A stretch of 62,107 bases of DNA from an uncultured Candidatus Saccharibacteria bacterium (GCA_948435375.1 CAOJGQ010000003.1:1-62107); one strand, 5' to 3'. Positions 23,865 through 33,091 are shown, counted from the stretch's first letter. Numbers and translations: made by a program. The notes: generated by a model from the letters alone, not told the origin.

Positions 23865-25295
23865 TTAGATACGGCGCATTTTAATTGTATCGGTGCCAGC
23901 GACATCTTTGTCACCTGAAACAATTACTACTTCGACATAATCGCGCCCCTCGCGAGGTGTCAAAACGCCAGACTCCTTGAGCTCTTTCGCAAGATCAAAG
24001 CCAAACTCGGGGCTATATTCGCGGACGTAAGCACGGTTGGCATAAACCAAAGAAAGTTGGTTAGCGACACGTTCGTTTGGCGTAACGGAATAGATCGGTA
24101 AAGCGGGGCGCTGGGCGGCCATAGCTCGAGCAGTGCGGTCAGAGGCAGTTTGGCAGATAATAGCATCGGCATCAACGTGCTCAGCGATACTGGCTGCAGC
24201 CTCGGCGATAGCATCATAATCCGGGTTGTCACTCTGCGGATCGTGCGGGATTGGCGTAGTTTCGACGTGGTCCTGGACATAATTAATTACTTTGCAAATT
24301 TCCTGGATTGTCTCGACCGGGTATTTACCCATGGCAGTTTCTTCGGAAGTCATGACAACATCGGCGCCCTGGATTACGGCGTTCGCCACGTCGCTGACTT
24401 CGGCACGGGTCGGCATCGGGTTGTCGACCATTGAAGCCATGGTCTGGGTTGCAACGATACAAATTTTGGAATGTTCGCGGCACATCTTGATTAATTTGCG
24501 CTGAACAACTGGCACAATCTCGGCGCCAACTTCATAACCCATGTCTCCACGGGCAACCATGATGGCGTCAGTAGCTTTCACGATATCTTCGAGGTGCCGA
24601 TCATCCATGACGGCAGTTTTAGTCTCGATTTTAGCGATGATTTTCGCCGCAGAACCACGCTCTTTTAGCATTTTGCGGAAGGTGATAATATCTTCGGCTT
24701 TTTGGATGAAAGAAAGCGCAACATAATCGAAATCACGTGTCACACCCCAATCGAGGTCACGAATGTCTTTCTCTGGGAAAATGTCGCCACCAAAGTCGGT
24801 GTCGGGAAGGTTGAGACCTTTGTTGCTATTGACGAAACCTTTGTTCTCGGCCGTAAGGCGGATGGCGGTATCGGAAACGATTTCTTGAACATGAGTACGG
24901 ATTTTGCCATCGAAAATGTAGACCGGTTCGCCGACTTTAACCTTAGCTGCAAGGTTATATTGCACTGGTAAAGTCAAGCCACCATCGTGTTCTTTCACGG
25001 CGTAGTCAAGTATAATATTATCACCTTCATTAATGTCAAGATAGTTGTCCTTGATTTGGCCGAGGCGGATTTTCGGGCCCTGGAGGTCCTGGACGATTGC
25101 GACATGGCGATTATGCTTCTTAGCGGCCTGGCGAATCCAAGTGATGAACTCGTCCATTTTCTCGTAAGAACCGTGCGAAAAGTTGAGGCGACAGTTATCG
25201 AGACCGGCGGCGATTAGTTTGTCAATCATTTCTGCGCTATCAGTAGCGGGGCCAATAGTGGCCAAAGTCTTTGTACGTTTAAATAAATTGCTCAT
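23865..25295 (-). CDS. pyk: Pyruvate kinase
   Basis: Final glycolytic step, PEP plus ADP to pyruvate plus ATP. N-terminal RTKTLATIGPATDS, LNFSHG, QDLQGPKIRLG, then IIAKIETKTAV and DAIMVARGDMG with the metal- and substrate-binding acids, and ATQTMASMVDNPMPTRAE. The C-terminal allosteric domain is present, with no extra phosphohistidine domain. I start at ATG 25295 (MSNLFKR, 476 aa): TATACT ends 6 nt before it, making it leaderless. A start at 25313 would lie upstream of the promoter hexamer. Confidence 0.97.
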   Translation of the reverse strand: MSNLFKRTKTLATIGPATDSAEMIDKLIAAGLDNCRLNFSHGSYEKMDEFITWIRQAAKKHNRHVAIVQDLQGPKIRLGQIKDNYLDINEGDNIILDYAVKEHDGGLTLPVQYNLAAKVKVGEPVYIFDGKIRTHVQEIVSDTAIRLTAENKGFVNSNKGLNLPDTDFGGDIFPEKDIRDLDWGVTRDFDYVALSFIQKAEDIITFRKMLKERGSAAKIIAKIETKTAVMDDRHLEDIVKATDAIMVARGDMGYEVGAEIVPVVQRKLIKMCREHSKICIVATQTMASMVDNPMPTRAEVSDVANAVIQGADVVMTSEETAMGKYPVETIQEICKVINYVQDHVETTPIPHDPQSDNPDYDAIAEAAASIAEHVDADAIICQTASDRTARAMAAQRPALPIYSVTPNERVANQLSLVYANRAYVREYSPEFGFDLAKELKESGVLTPREGRDYVEVVIVSGDKDVAGTDTIKMRRI

Positions 25296-25423
25296 TTTTT
25301 TAGTATAACACATCTTGGCGCTAGATGGTAGAGGTGGACAGAGTATTTTTGTCGGTTGCTTTGATATTTTGCTGGGTTTTTGCGCATATTTTGAAGAAGT
25401 TTATGGTAAAATGGAGGTAAGTT

Positions 25424-25858
25424 ATGAGAATCAAAAAAGCTAAATTCACGATGACAATGGAAAAGAAGATTTTGGTAGTGATTTTGGCGGTAGCAAGTTT
25501 GTCGGTAGTGACGGCACTCTCTGTGCAGGCGATTTTTGACCCACAGCGTCAGGCGGAGCACAAGATGGATGAGCTCGCGAAGGAGTATTATTCGACTTAT
25601 CTGTATCCACGGTTGCTAGGAACGAACCAAAATGCGGAGGAAGCCTTGTCTGGTCTGACCAAGTCGGGCGTCGCAACAACTTATTTGCGCCAAATTTTAT
25701 TATACAATAATCAAGCACATCGCAATGAAACAGTGTTTTTCTCGAATGCGCGTTATTCTTGCAACACGAACCGGACTGGAGTGAGGTTTTATCCAGAAGC
25801 GCCTTATGGACCGGAAGATTTTCGGACGGAAGTTTTTTGGGAATGTCAGAAACTTTAG
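25424..25858 (+). CDS. Small membrane-anchored extracytoplasmic protein
   Basis: 144 aa: basic start, one hydrophobic helix (about 14-36), then an extracytoplasmic domain with two cysteines near the C-terminus that could form a disulfide (RYSCNTNR and WECQKL). No family recognised. ATGGAGGTAAGTT gives a Shine-Dalgarno with suitable spacing, and TAAAAT lies close upstream. Confidence 0.75.
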   Translation: MRIKKAKFTMTMEKKILVVILAVASLSVVTALSVQAIFDPQRQAEHKMDELAKEYYSTYLYPRLLGTNQNAEEALSGLTKSGVATTYLRQILLYNNQAHRNETVFFSNARYSCNTNRTGVRFYPEAPYGPEDFRTEVFWECQKL

Positions 25859-25955
25859 GGGGATTTTGAGATTGGTTTAGGTCAAAGCACCAGAATAGTG
25901 TGTTTTATTTGTACGCTCGACGTGGTATAATTTGGGAAAGTAATTGGGAGTTTTT

Positions 25956-26699
25956 ATGGTAATCTTAGTGTTATTATTAATCATCGTCTTAGCAATTGTG
26001 ATTCCGGGGATTCGGATCATCAACCAATACGAGCGCGGCGTGGTGCTGCGGTTGGGAAAATATTCGCGCACATTGAATCCGGGGTTTCGAGTGATTATTC
26101 CTTACATTGATAAGATGCGCAAGGTCGATATTCGGACGACGCCGATGGATATTGATAAGCAAGAAGTGATTACGAAAGATAACGTAACGGTTAACGTGGA
26201 TGCGGTGGTGTATGCGCGGGTGATTGATGCTGGGAAGGCAGTACTTGAGACGACGAATTATCGCTATGCGACTAGCACTTTTGCGCAAACTGCTTTGCGC
26301 GATGTGACGGGTAATTTTGACCTGGACGAGATTTTGTCGAAGCGGGATGAAATTTCGCAACAAATTCGAGCAATTGTCGATGCACAGACTGATAAGTGGG
26401 GGATCGATATCGAGAGTGTACGTTTGCAAAATATTGAGTTGCCGGTAGACATGAAGCGGGCAATGGCTAAACAGGCTGAAGCTGAGCGCGAGCGCCGAGC
26501 GGCGATTATTTCGGCAGAAGGTGAAAAGAGCGCGGCGGCAGCGGTGGCCGAAGCGGCAAGTATGCTGGCGCGGACGCCGGGCGGTATCAATATCCGTACT
26601 TTGCAGACGCTGGAGAAGATTAGCACTGATCCTTCACAGAAAACTGTGATTCTTTTGCCGACCGATTTGGCGGATGGGATCAGTAAGATGGCGCGCTAG
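25956..26699 (+). CDS. SPFH/band 7 family protein (slipin-like)
   Basis: One N-terminal membrane helix (1-20), then the SPFH domain (RIINQYERGVVLRLGKY, LNPGFRVIIPYIDKM), then an Ala/Glu coiled coil (QAEAERERRAAIISAEGEKSAA) used for oligomerisation. Slipins organise membrane microdomains; no NfeD partner gene is adjacent. I place the start at ATG 25956 (GGGAG upstream) rather than TTG 25944. 247 aa is typical. Confidence 0.92.
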   Translation: MVILVLLLIIVLAIVIPGIRIINQYERGVVLRLGKYSRTLNPGFRVIIPYIDKMRKVDIRTTPMDIDKQEVITKDNVTVNVDAVVYARVIDAGKAVLETTNYRYATSTFAQTALRDVTGNFDLDEILSKRDEISQQIRAIVDAQTDKWGIDIESVRLQNIELPVDMKRAMAKQAEAERERRAAIISAEGEKSAAAAVAEAASMLARTPGGINIRTLQTLEKISTDPSQKTVILLPTDLADGISKMAR

Positions 26700-26727
26700 A
26701 AACGCTGACACCCGGCTGTACTAACTG

Positions 26728-26756
26728 TTGACGGATTGAGGAAGTTTTGGTAGAAT
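26728..26756 (+). promoter_or_regulatory. tRNA-Glu promoter
   Basis: TTGACG, 17 bp, TAGAAT, ending 9 bp before the tRNA. Confidence 0.8.
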
Positions 26757-26765
26757 GGGGGTATT

Positions 26766-26840
26766 GGCCTCTTAGTATAACGGTTAGTACACCGGGTTTT
26801 CATCCCGGCAACGCGGGTTCGATTCCCGCAGAGGTCACCA
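26766..26840 (+). tRNA. tRNA-Glu (anticodon TTC)
   Basis: 75 nt including encoded CCA. Acceptor GGCCTCT/AGAGGTC, anticodon stem CCGGG/CCCGG with loop TTTTCAT, T-arm GCGGGTTCGATTCCCGC. Confidence 0.97.
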
Positions 26841-26868
26841 TTGACTTCTTTGTGAAATATGTTATAAA

Positions 26869-26899
26869 TGTATCACTCTAGCGGGTGGTACATTTTTGT
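26869..26899 (+). terminator. Terminator between tRNA-Glu and tRNA-Arg
   Basis: TGTATCAC/GTGGTACA stem followed by TTTTTG. A TTGACT-N16-TATAAA pair lies just upstream, so a second promoter for the tRNA-Arg is possible. Confidence 0.5.
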
Positions 26900-26915
26900 G
26901 TTAAAATTGAGATGT

Positions 26916-26990
26916 GGCCCCATCGTTCAACGGATAGGACATAGACCCTCTAAGTCTACAATGCTGGTTCGATTCCAGCTGGGGTCGCCA
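26916..26990 (+). tRNA. tRNA-Arg (anticodon TCT)
   Basis: 75 nt including CCA. Acceptor GGCCCCA/TGGGGTC, anticodon stem TAGAC/GTCTA with loop CCTCTAA, T-arm GCTGGTTCGATTCCAGC, discriminator G. Reads AGA and AGG. Confidence 0.96.
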
Positions 26991-27077
26991 CCAAATTGAT
27001 GAATTTAATCATAGATTACATACAAAATCAACCCCCGGATGGGAGCTGTTTTGATAAAGAACTTTGGTTAGAGCGGC

Positions 27078-27114
27078 TCAAGAGCTGAGACGCTCTAATG
27101 GCTAGCCATACAAA
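27078..27114. other. Hairpin downstream of the 27138-27899 gene
   Basis: TTAGAGCGGCTC and GAGACGCTCTAA pair around AAGAGCT. There is no U-run on either strand, so it is a structured 3' end rather than a classical terminator. Confidence 0.4.
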
Positions 27115-27137
27115 TCGCTGGGTCAGCGCCTTATCGA

Positions 27138-27899
27138 TTAGCTCGGCTCGGTGATAACTGAACGGCGCAGGATGAGTCCAAGCTTGGCGTCCGGCAGGTC
27201 GTAAAAAGTGTCGCACGCCCAACTGTTGTGTTTTCCCGCCCACGTCAAAAATTCCTGAACGTCAGGGTATTGCTCATGACTGCGCAAGGTTACGACCATG
27301 TATCGCTTGTCTACCACTTCGGCGAGGCAATTATGCATTGCCCTAATAGAGCAATGCAGTTGTTGCTTGGCGTCGAGAAGGCGAATTTTTGCCTGGTCGA
27401 TTTGATTACCAAGAAAATCCAGCTCCGGCAAATTGGAATAATGCCGAATCCAACGGATTAGCATAGGAACTTGATGCTCTTCTTGGTAAATTCGCGCGAT
27501 TTCTTTGTCGCGGACCTCGATGTCCTTCAGTAAGCCCTTCATTTCCGAGGCAGTGTCGAGATAGGTGAGCTGAGCCTTGAATAACCGATCAATCAGGTAA
27601 AACGCGCCGGCTGATTGCTGGAATGGGTGAAGTTTGGCACGAACCTCAGGTGTAACCTGGATGTCCGGGCATACTGTAAATTTTATACCAGCTTGTGCCA
27701 TGAGGTTCTCGACAAACTTCATGGCGGCGCGGCTTTCGCCATCATACGTAATCTGAAAAGACTGCGAAAGCCGCGCCAGCACTTGCAAATAAAGTTTTGC
27801 ACGCTCGCCTGGCGTAAGCTCGCCGACCTCTTTGATTAGTAGCGCAGTAGCCTCTACGCGCTCCGTTTTTGACATATTAGTGTCATGATTCCCCGTCAT
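27138..27899 (-). CDS. Orphan 253-aa helical protein
   Basis: No family recognised. Soluble, largely alpha-helical, with a coiled-coil region (about 120-190). Scattered Cys, no metal motif. GGAGGGG is 7 nt before the ATG and a consensus promoter lies about 145 nt upstream of the start. Monocistronic, flanked by tRNA and methyltransferase genes. Confidence 0.8.
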   Translation of the reverse strand: MTGNHDTNMSKTERVEATALLIKEVGELTPGERAKLYLQVLARLSQSFQITYDGESRAAMKFVENLMAQAGIKFTVCPDIQVTPEVRAKLHPFQQSAGAFYLIDRLFKAQLTYLDTASEMKGLLKDIEVRDKEIARIYQEEHQVPMLIRWIRHYSNLPELDFLGNQIDQAKIRLLDAKQQLHCSIRAMHNCLAEVVDKRYMVVTLRSHEQYPDVQEFLTWAGKHNSWACDTFYDLPDAKLGLILRRSVITEPS

Positions 27900-28051
27900 T
27901 TATATCCCCTCCTTTACAAAATGATGACGGATAACGAGTTTAGCCACGAACGGCTTGAGTGAGTTCTGGATTATTAGGCTTACTTTGTGATTTTGGGCCT
28001 TTTATAGATACTAGCTCATCAAAAACCTTAGCGTCCGACGGCTATGCTTCC

Positions 28052-28080
28052 ATATTAGCATACCATGAGCGTTTTGTCAA
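28052..28080 (-). promoter_or_regulatory. Promoter of the 27138-27899 gene
   Basis: TTGACA, 17 bp, TAATAT. It gives a leader of about 145 nt with no obvious ORF. Confidence 0.85.
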
Positions 28081-28153
28081 TAGTTTTGACGAATTTCTCG
28101 CAAAAATCCAAGCGTTTTAATAATTTTAGCGTTATTTGAGAGGTTCGATGAGG

Positions 28154-28912
28154 TTATTTGACGAGTTTGTAGTAAATTGAGGGCGCGAAACGGATAGGCG
28201 CGAGGAGTTTTTGGGCGGTTTTCTCCATTTTGACAAGGTTTTTAGTGCCAAAAATCTGTTTCAGCTTCGCGCTACGGAAGTTGGAAACCGAAAGCACTTC
28301 GTCAATCTGGAAACCGGAGCGTTTGAAAATTTCCTCGATATATTTGGGGTGATAATTATAAAATTCACCGGCATTGAGCTCTTTGAGACGAGCAACTTCG
28401 CGGCTGAAAGGATTGATGTCGGATTTGCCAGTCCAATAGCGCATCATTTTCGGCAAGGTTTTCTTGTTGGCGACCTCAATCACCGCAACGCCACCGGGCT
28501 TCAAAATGCGATAGAGCTGGTCGGAAACTTTCTGCATGTCCTTGAAATGATGAGTGGCGCGCACCATAATCAGTGCATCGACGCTAGCATCGTCAAAGGG
28601 TAACTTATAGATATCGCCGGCTTTGGTCTTGATTTTGTCGCCATAAAGCTCCTTCGCCTGGGCAAGCTCGGTCTTTGAATAGTCAAACACCGTGGCAGTT
28701 TTGGCGCGCGGGATATATTCATCCGCCAGACGACCATAACCACCAGCAATATCAACAAAATTATCCACCTGGGACGGCAAAAGTCGACGCACTGCCATAC
28801 GATCGGCTAAGTCTTCATATTTGCGATCGGCATCTTCCCAGAAAATCTTTTTGTAATCATAGCCATTATAGTCGGCGACCACTTCGGTCGTTGGTTTTTT
28901 ACTCTCACTCAT
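28154..28912 (-). CDS. Class I SAM-dependent methyltransferase
   Basis: Rossmann methyltransferase of the Methyltransf_11 type: motif I FVDIAGGYGRLADEY (GGYG in place of GxGxG), acidic FDYSK, GDIYKLPF, and RILKPGGVAVIEVANK. 252 aa. The substrate cannot be predicted. TATAAT ends 9 nt before the ATG. Confidence 0.88.
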   Translation of the reverse strand: MSESKKPTTEVVADYNGYDYKKIFWEDADRKYEDLADRMAVRRLLPSQVDNFVDIAGGYGRLADEYIPRAKTATVFDYSKTELAQAKELYGDKIKTKAGDIYKLPFDDASVDALIMVRATHHFKDMQKVSDQLYRILKPGGVAVIEVANKKTLPKMMRYWTGKSDINPFSREVARLKELNAGEFYNYHPKYIEEIFKRSGFQIDEVLSVSNFRSAKLKQIFGTKNLVKMEKTAQKLLAPIRFAPSIYYKLVK

Positions 28913-28999
28913 ATTCTTATCATTATAGCACAGAAAATTGGGGTGGAAAACGGGGTTTATTTTTTGCGCAAACTATGTTACAATGGAGAACGTAGACTT

Positions 29000-29076
29000 G
29001 GGTCGGTAGCTCAGTTGGTTAGAGCACGGGCCTTTTAAGCCCGGTGTCGAGGGTTCGAGCCCCTCCCGACTCACCA
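29000..29076 (+). tRNA. tRNA-Lys (anticodon TTT)
   Basis: 77 nt with CCA. Acceptor GGGTCGG/CCGACTC, anticodon stem CGGGC/GCCCG with loop CTTTTAA, T-arm GAGGGTTCGAGCCCCTC. TACAAT lies shortly upstream. Confidence 0.97.
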
Positions 29077-29162
29077 AAATCTACAAGTTTGAGACGATCC
29101 GAGCCTGCCGGGTTGTGGAAAATTGTTAAAGTTTTATATTGGTTTGTCCAGTCTATCTGGCT

Positions 29163-29239
29163 GGTCGATTAGCTCAGTTGGCTAGAGCGTTTCTTTGACG
29201 TAGAAAAGGTCAGAGGTTCGAGTCCTCTATCGACCACCA
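29163..29239 (+). tRNA. tRNA-Val (anticodon GAC)
   Basis: 77 nt with CCA. Acceptor GGTCGAT/ATCGACC, anticodon stem TTTCT/AGAAA with loop TTGACGT, T-arm CAGAGGTTCGAGTCCTCT. It reads GTC and GTT. It is probably co-transcribed with tRNA-Lys. Confidence 0.96.
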
Positions 29240-29284
29240 AATAGACTAGATGGAGTCGGTTTAGTAAAACTTTATTGGGAAAAT

Positions 29285-29307
29285 AGATGCTTTGGCGTCT
29301 TTTTTTG
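29285..29307 (+). terminator. tRNA-Lys/Val terminator
   Basis: AGATGC-TTTG-GCGTCT hairpin followed by seven T. Confidence 0.85.
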
Positions 29308-29348
29308 TTGGGAGCGGATGGATGGCTTACGATGCTTGCGACAATCAA

Positions 29349-29373
29349 GCTGAGCGCCCAGAGGACGCTCAGC
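29349..29373 (-). terminator. Hairpin downstream of the surface cluster
   Basis: GCTGAGCG/CGCTCAGC 8-bp stem; a TTGATTGT tail follows on the minus strand. Weak terminator. Confidence 0.45.
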
Positions 29374-29442
29374 CGAAAAGAAAGTGGTTTAGTATTTTAT
29401 CGTGTGATATTAAGCGATATCTATCAAGACAGCTACGCGATT

Positions 29443-30354
29443 CTAGCGGTCATGACGATTGCGGCGACAAATCAGGTAGATAGCCATGCCAGCAACGGCG
29501 CCAAAAGCAATCAAACCCGTGAGGATGTAATCGAAGCGCGAGATGTTCAAGTCTCCGATAAAGACACCTGTATCTGGGACATCGGGCGTGCCAGGAAGAA
29601 CGTAGGCGAAGTCGACGGTGTTGATGGAGATGATGTTATCGTTGGCGTCATAACTAACTAATACCGTTGTATAGTCGCCGGGTTCAACGCCGTACTCGGC
29701 AAACGGTAGCGTGATAAGAACTCGGCCATCAGCGTCGATTTGGTCACGTGTGAGAATGATTGGATGTTCTGCGCCGTCTTCGTCGGCAAAAATTGGATTG
29801 CCATCTTTGTCATAAACTTGAATCTGGACTTTGTCTACATCGGTGCTAACCTCCGCTTTAATTTGCGGGTCACCCTTACCGTCGACACCCTCGTAGGTAG
29901 CGTTCATGACACGATATTGAAAAGAAACGGTGTCTTCGCGCTGATCGCCGGTTGCGCCATAGGCAATAGTGCTGAGGCGGAAATTGTTATTCCCAGCATA
30001 TTGTCGCAGGTCAAGCCTGAAATTATGTACGCCATCTTCATCTGTGGGAGTGAAGGAGCCAACTGGCACGCGCACGTCTTGACCATCTTTGTTGGTATAG
30101 TTCAAGAAATAGTCGATTTTCGTGGCCTTGCTATAGGATGAGCTAACTTCGAGATCGGGATTAGTCAGAACGGCACCATCTTGGGGCGAAATGAAAGCTA
30201 CGCTAAGGCTCGCTTCGCCAACCCGAACGGTAACATTAACGTCAGTTTCAGCCGCTGATGCACCGGGCGACGGCAAGGCAATAGCGGCAGCCAGCATTGC
30301 TCCGACCACAGTCAGGCCAACTAGCCCAAAAATATGTTTTTTGCTCTTTTGCAT
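29443..30354 (-). CDS. Secreted surface protein with VPDTG-type C-terminal anchor
   Basis: Signal peptide (residues 1-34, cleavage near ASA-AE), a beta-rich ectodomain of two Ig-like units (about 40-140 and 145-250) and a C-terminal region with VPDTG, 15 polar residues, one membrane helix and a basic end (CRRNRHDR). This resembles a sortase sorting signal, though the motif starts with Val instead of Leu and the spacer is long. It is the last gene of the surface cluster, 106 nt after the DUF916-like gene, with an AATACTA/TAGTATT hairpin between them. Confidence 0.75.
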   Translation of the reverse strand: MQKSKKHIFGLVGLTVVGAMLAAAIALPSPGASAAETDVNVTVRVGEASLSVAFISPQDGAVLTNPDLEVSSSYSKATKIDYFLNYTNKDGQDVRVPVGSFTPTDEDGVHNFRLDLRQYAGNNNFRLSTIAYGATGDQREDTVSFQYRVMNATYEGVDGKGDPQIKAEVSTDVDKVQIQVYDKDGNPIFADEDGAEHPIILTRDQIDADGRVLITLPFAEYGVEPGDYTTVLVSYDANDNIISINTVDFAYVLPGTPDVPDTGVFIGDLNISRFDYILTGLIAFGAVAGMAIYLICRRNRHDR

Positions 30355-30460
30355 ACTCTACACTCTTTCTTTTTAGTTTTTGTCTTGAATTCGCCTAGAG
30401 CAACCGTCTCGCAGAATACTACTCGCAATAGTATTACGGTGACTCGTACGCTGTTTTAGC

Positions 30461-31459
30461 CTAAACAAGCATACGGGCTTTGCGCTCTTTGCGCTTTCTG
30501 ATTATGATTATAATCCAGATAATAATCACTGTCAACAATAAAATAATCAAAAGTAGGATCGGAATTGGCATAATTACAACAATGCGGGTTTCATCTTTAA
30601 CGTCGGCGCCAGTGGAGATTTTGTAATTGACGAGGAAGATACCGAGGTAGGGAGTGTTTTCCCAATTCATTTCGAGGTGATACTCAATGTCTGGGTAGGC
30701 AGCAACGGCATCAGTTTTTTCTTCCAGCACTTTACCGAAGAAAGTTTTAGCCGTGTAGTAGGAATTGATTGTGAAGTCGGTGTTGCCGGTGTTTTTCACC
30801 GTCGCATGAGCGGAGAGCGGGCCGCTAACCTTGAAACGGTCGAAACCATAGTCGGTAATTTCGGAAGTTTGGCGCACATCGCCAATTGAGCGACCAGAAA
30901 CGGCGATTGCGGCGCGCGCATTAGTGTTGATACCGATGCCACCAGAGCTATTCTCAGCTTTGTCTGCTTCGGCCCAAATCACAGCACGTTGCATACCGCC
31001 GGGGATGTCGTCAGGCACAGTAATGCGAAACGGAACATTCTTGGTCTCGCCAGCACCAATAGAATAATATGCATCGCTACCAAAGTTGCCCTTACCATCA
31101 TCTAATTTAAGCCAACGAGCGATTTGAGTATAGGTGTTGTCGTTATTAGTGAAGTTAGCCTCGTTATCTTCGCTAGTGATGGAGTATGGGGTAACATAGA
31201 CATGAACACGAAGTGGCTCGGTGCTATTGTTTTGTACTTCAACATAGCAACCGTGAACTTCACCAACCGTTGTACATAAATCCGAATCGCCTTCGATTAC
31301 CTCACCACCTTGCATAGTGACATTGAGAGCGGTGGGTGAAACTTGGAGCTCGACTGCTTTGGGCTCGTCCGCAAAAACTGGAGCGGAGGTGAATAGTGCA
31401 CCGAAAAAGGCAGTACTCACGGCCATAGCTAGTAAAGTTTTGTATTGAAAGATTCGCAT
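30461..31459 (-). CDS. DUF916-like surface protein with C-terminal membrane anchor
   Basis: Signal peptide (1-30, FADE end), a beta-sandwich (about 38-165: VSPTALNVTM, VEVQNNSTEPLRVHVYVTPY, FRITVPDDIPGG) like the WxL-protein peptidoglycan-binding DUF916 domain, a second beta domain (about 185-285, with VKNTGNTDF) like DUF3324, one membrane helix and an Arg/Lys-rich cytoplasmic end. Two Cys in the first domain may pair. AAGGAG precedes the ATG. Twelve nt separate it from the paralog upstream, so they are co-transcribed. Confidence 0.8.
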   Translation of the reverse strand: MRIFQYKTLLAMAVSTAFFGALFTSAPVFADEPKAVELQVSPTALNVTMQGGEVIEGDSDLCTTVGEVHGCYVEVQNNSTEPLRVHVYVTPYSITSEDNEANFTNNDNTYTQIARWLKLDDGKGNFGSDAYYSIGAGETKNVPFRITVPDDIPGGMQRAVIWAEADKAENSSGGIGINTNARAAIAVSGRSIGDVRQTSEITDYGFDRFKVSGPLSAHATVKNTGNTDFTINSYYTAKTFFGKVLEEKTDAVAAYPDIEYHLEMNWENTPYLGIFLVNYKISTGADVKDETRIVVIMPIPILLLIILLLTVIIIWIIIIIRKRKERKARMLV

Positions 31460-31470
31460 TTTATAACTCC

Positions 31471-32391
31471 TTATTTACGCGTTTTTATTCGAGTAGCAAT
31501 CCAGAAAATGACACAAAAGATGAGAAGAAGCAGGACAAACAGTAGCCAAATTGGGCAGAGGAAAACGATTTTTTCGGTGACGGACTTTTCGTCGAGAATG
31601 GAAACAGTTTGTTTGACGCGGAAAATACCGAGATGTGGAGCATTATCCCAAGTCTGAGTACTGAGACGACTGGTTTCTGGCAGCACAAGCGCTTCGCTAG
31701 GATGGTCTTCGTTAGAATAAACTTCTTCCCCACCAAAGATGTTATAAACTTGCAAAACATACGAAGCTGAAGTGTGAACATTACCAGTGTTCTCAACTAC
31801 GGATGAAGCTGTGATAGGTGGATTGAAACGAACTGTCGGGACTTTGTTTTCGATCACTTTGGCACTTTTCGTCGTTTCACCGGCGACGGAAGAATAGATA
31901 ACGAAGCCGATTTGCTTAGTTGCGGTAACGGCAGAGTTCTGCGTTTCTTGCTCTGGTTCGACCATTTGAATCAAGATCGCCGCATATTGTCCGCCGCTGG
32001 GAGCATCCTGCGGAACTTTGATCGTGTAAGTCACTTCGGCTTTTTCGCCCGGCTCAAGATCGCCGCTTTCTGGGGTAACAGTTACCCATTTGGTGATATA
32101 GTTGTATTCAGTATTTGATTCAAAATCGGAAGTATAAAGTTCATCACTGACGGTATATGTCGAGGGAGTGGCTTTGTAACCAATTTTTTCACTACCGCTA
32201 TTTTCGACTGTGAACTTGCCAGTGTAATTTTTGCCAGGAATAAGCTCACCCAGCTCAGCCTTTGCCGGGCTAACACGCATGCGGTGAGCTTCAGTTTCGG
32301 CTGAAACAAAATTTGACAGACTAGTCAACGTCAACAATGTTGACAAAAATAACGCACTAAACACTCGGCGAAAAGTTTTCAAACCTTTCAT
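31471..32391 (-). CDS. DUF916-like surface protein, paralog 2
   Basis: Same plan as its neighbours: signal peptide (1-31), DUF916-like domain (RVSPAKAELGELIPGKNYTG, FTVENSGSEKIGYKATPSTY, YTIKVPQDAPSGG), second beta domain (VVENTGNVHTSASYVLQVYNIFGGEE), membrane helix and short basic tail. The end (QTVSILDEKSVTEKIVFLCP) is clearly homologous to that of the 33258-34175 protein, which suggests duplication. AAAGGAGG lies 4 nt before the ATG; TATAAT is about 30 nt further upstream. Confidence 0.82.
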   Translation of the reverse strand: MKGLKTFRRVFSALFLSTLLTLTSLSNFVSAETEAHRMRVSPAKAELGELIPGKNYTGKFTVENSGSEKIGYKATPSTYTVSDELYTSDFESNTEYNYITKWVTVTPESGDLEPGEKAEVTYTIKVPQDAPSGGQYAAILIQMVEPEQETQNSAVTATKQIGFVIYSSVAGETTKSAKVIENKVPTVRFNPPITASSVVENTGNVHTSASYVLQVYNIFGGEEVYSNEDHPSEALVLPETSRLSTQTWDNAPHLGIFRVKQTVSILDEKSVTEKIVFLCPIWLLFVLLLLIFCVIFWIATRIKTRK

Positions 32392-32483
32392 TTACCTCCT
32401 TTGATTCAATCTGTTATATATTATACATCAGGTGCTTTAGAAGCGCAAGAACTTTGTTGACTGCGGATATGTCGGTCGAACGG

Positions 32484-32515
32484 CAAAAAAACACTCTCAC
32501 GAAGAGAGTGTTTTA
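32484..32515 (-). terminator. Terminator of the 32531-33091 gene
   Basis: AACACTCTC-TTCGT-GAGAGTGTT followed by TTTTT on the minus strand. Confidence 0.88.
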
Positions 32516-32530
32516 GTGCTCTTTGGAAAC

Positions 32531-33091
32531 TTACGGCTGAGTTGAGCTGGCGTTAGCCGTGGCGGTTAGAATAACTGAACCGCTGTAAGTGCCGGCAGGC
32601 TGGTTTGGCGCAACCGAAACTTCGAAGCCGAGATCGTATTCGTCGCCGTCCGTGCTACCAGTGGTAGGTGGCGTGACTGAAGTGACGTTGGCAAACTGTG
32701 TGTCGGCAGTCGAAGCAGCCATGATGTCCGTGATGCTACCAATTTTGTAGCCCCAACCAGAAACGCCGGTCGCAGGCTTGACATTCGGGATAGTATTGAC
32801 TTTATCCGCCGTCTCGAGTGCACGCTGGCTGGCGCGGATGGTCGCAGTGTAGCCGTTAGTAACATTGGTGCGAACTTTGATCTTTGTGCCACCAGTAACG
32901 TTTTGAGTGTTGGATACTTCTCCAAGATCGATATTCGTCTTCTCAGCGGCGATTTCGATCATTTCACCGACCTGGACATTAAGATTCACTGTTTCGCTAT
33001 CTTCGAGCGCATAAGCGCTGAGTGGCATGGCAGAGATTCCTAGTCCAGCAACTACGCCCAAGGTGGCGATGGTTTTAACCATTTTGGACAT
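32531..33091 (-). CDS. Secreted WxL-like beta-rich surface protein
   Basis: 186 aa: signal peptide (1-28, SAYALED) and a mature beta-sandwich with repeated Thr/Val strands, a GWGYKIG element and a C-terminal strand GTYSGSVILTATA. It has no membrane anchor, so it must be held by other surface proteins. The layout resembles Firmicute WxL proteins, but the literal WxL tripeptides are absent. It lies between two DUF916-like genes with its own promoter and terminator. AAAGGA precedes the ATG. Confidence 0.75.
   Translation of the reverse strand: MSKMVKTIATLGVVAGLGISAMPLSAYALEDSETVNLNVQVGEMIEIAAEKTNIDLGEVSNTQNVTGGTKIKVRTNVTNGYTATIRASQRALETADKVNTIPNVKPATGVSGWGYKIGSITDIMAASTADTQFANVTSVTPPTTGSTDGDEYDLGFEVSVAPNQPAGTYSGSVILTATANASSTQP

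Noticed and set aside
30355-30460. Separate promoter for the VPDTG protein
   Set aside because: Only a hairpin and no convincing -35/-10 pair; co-transcription with the DUF916-like genes fits better.
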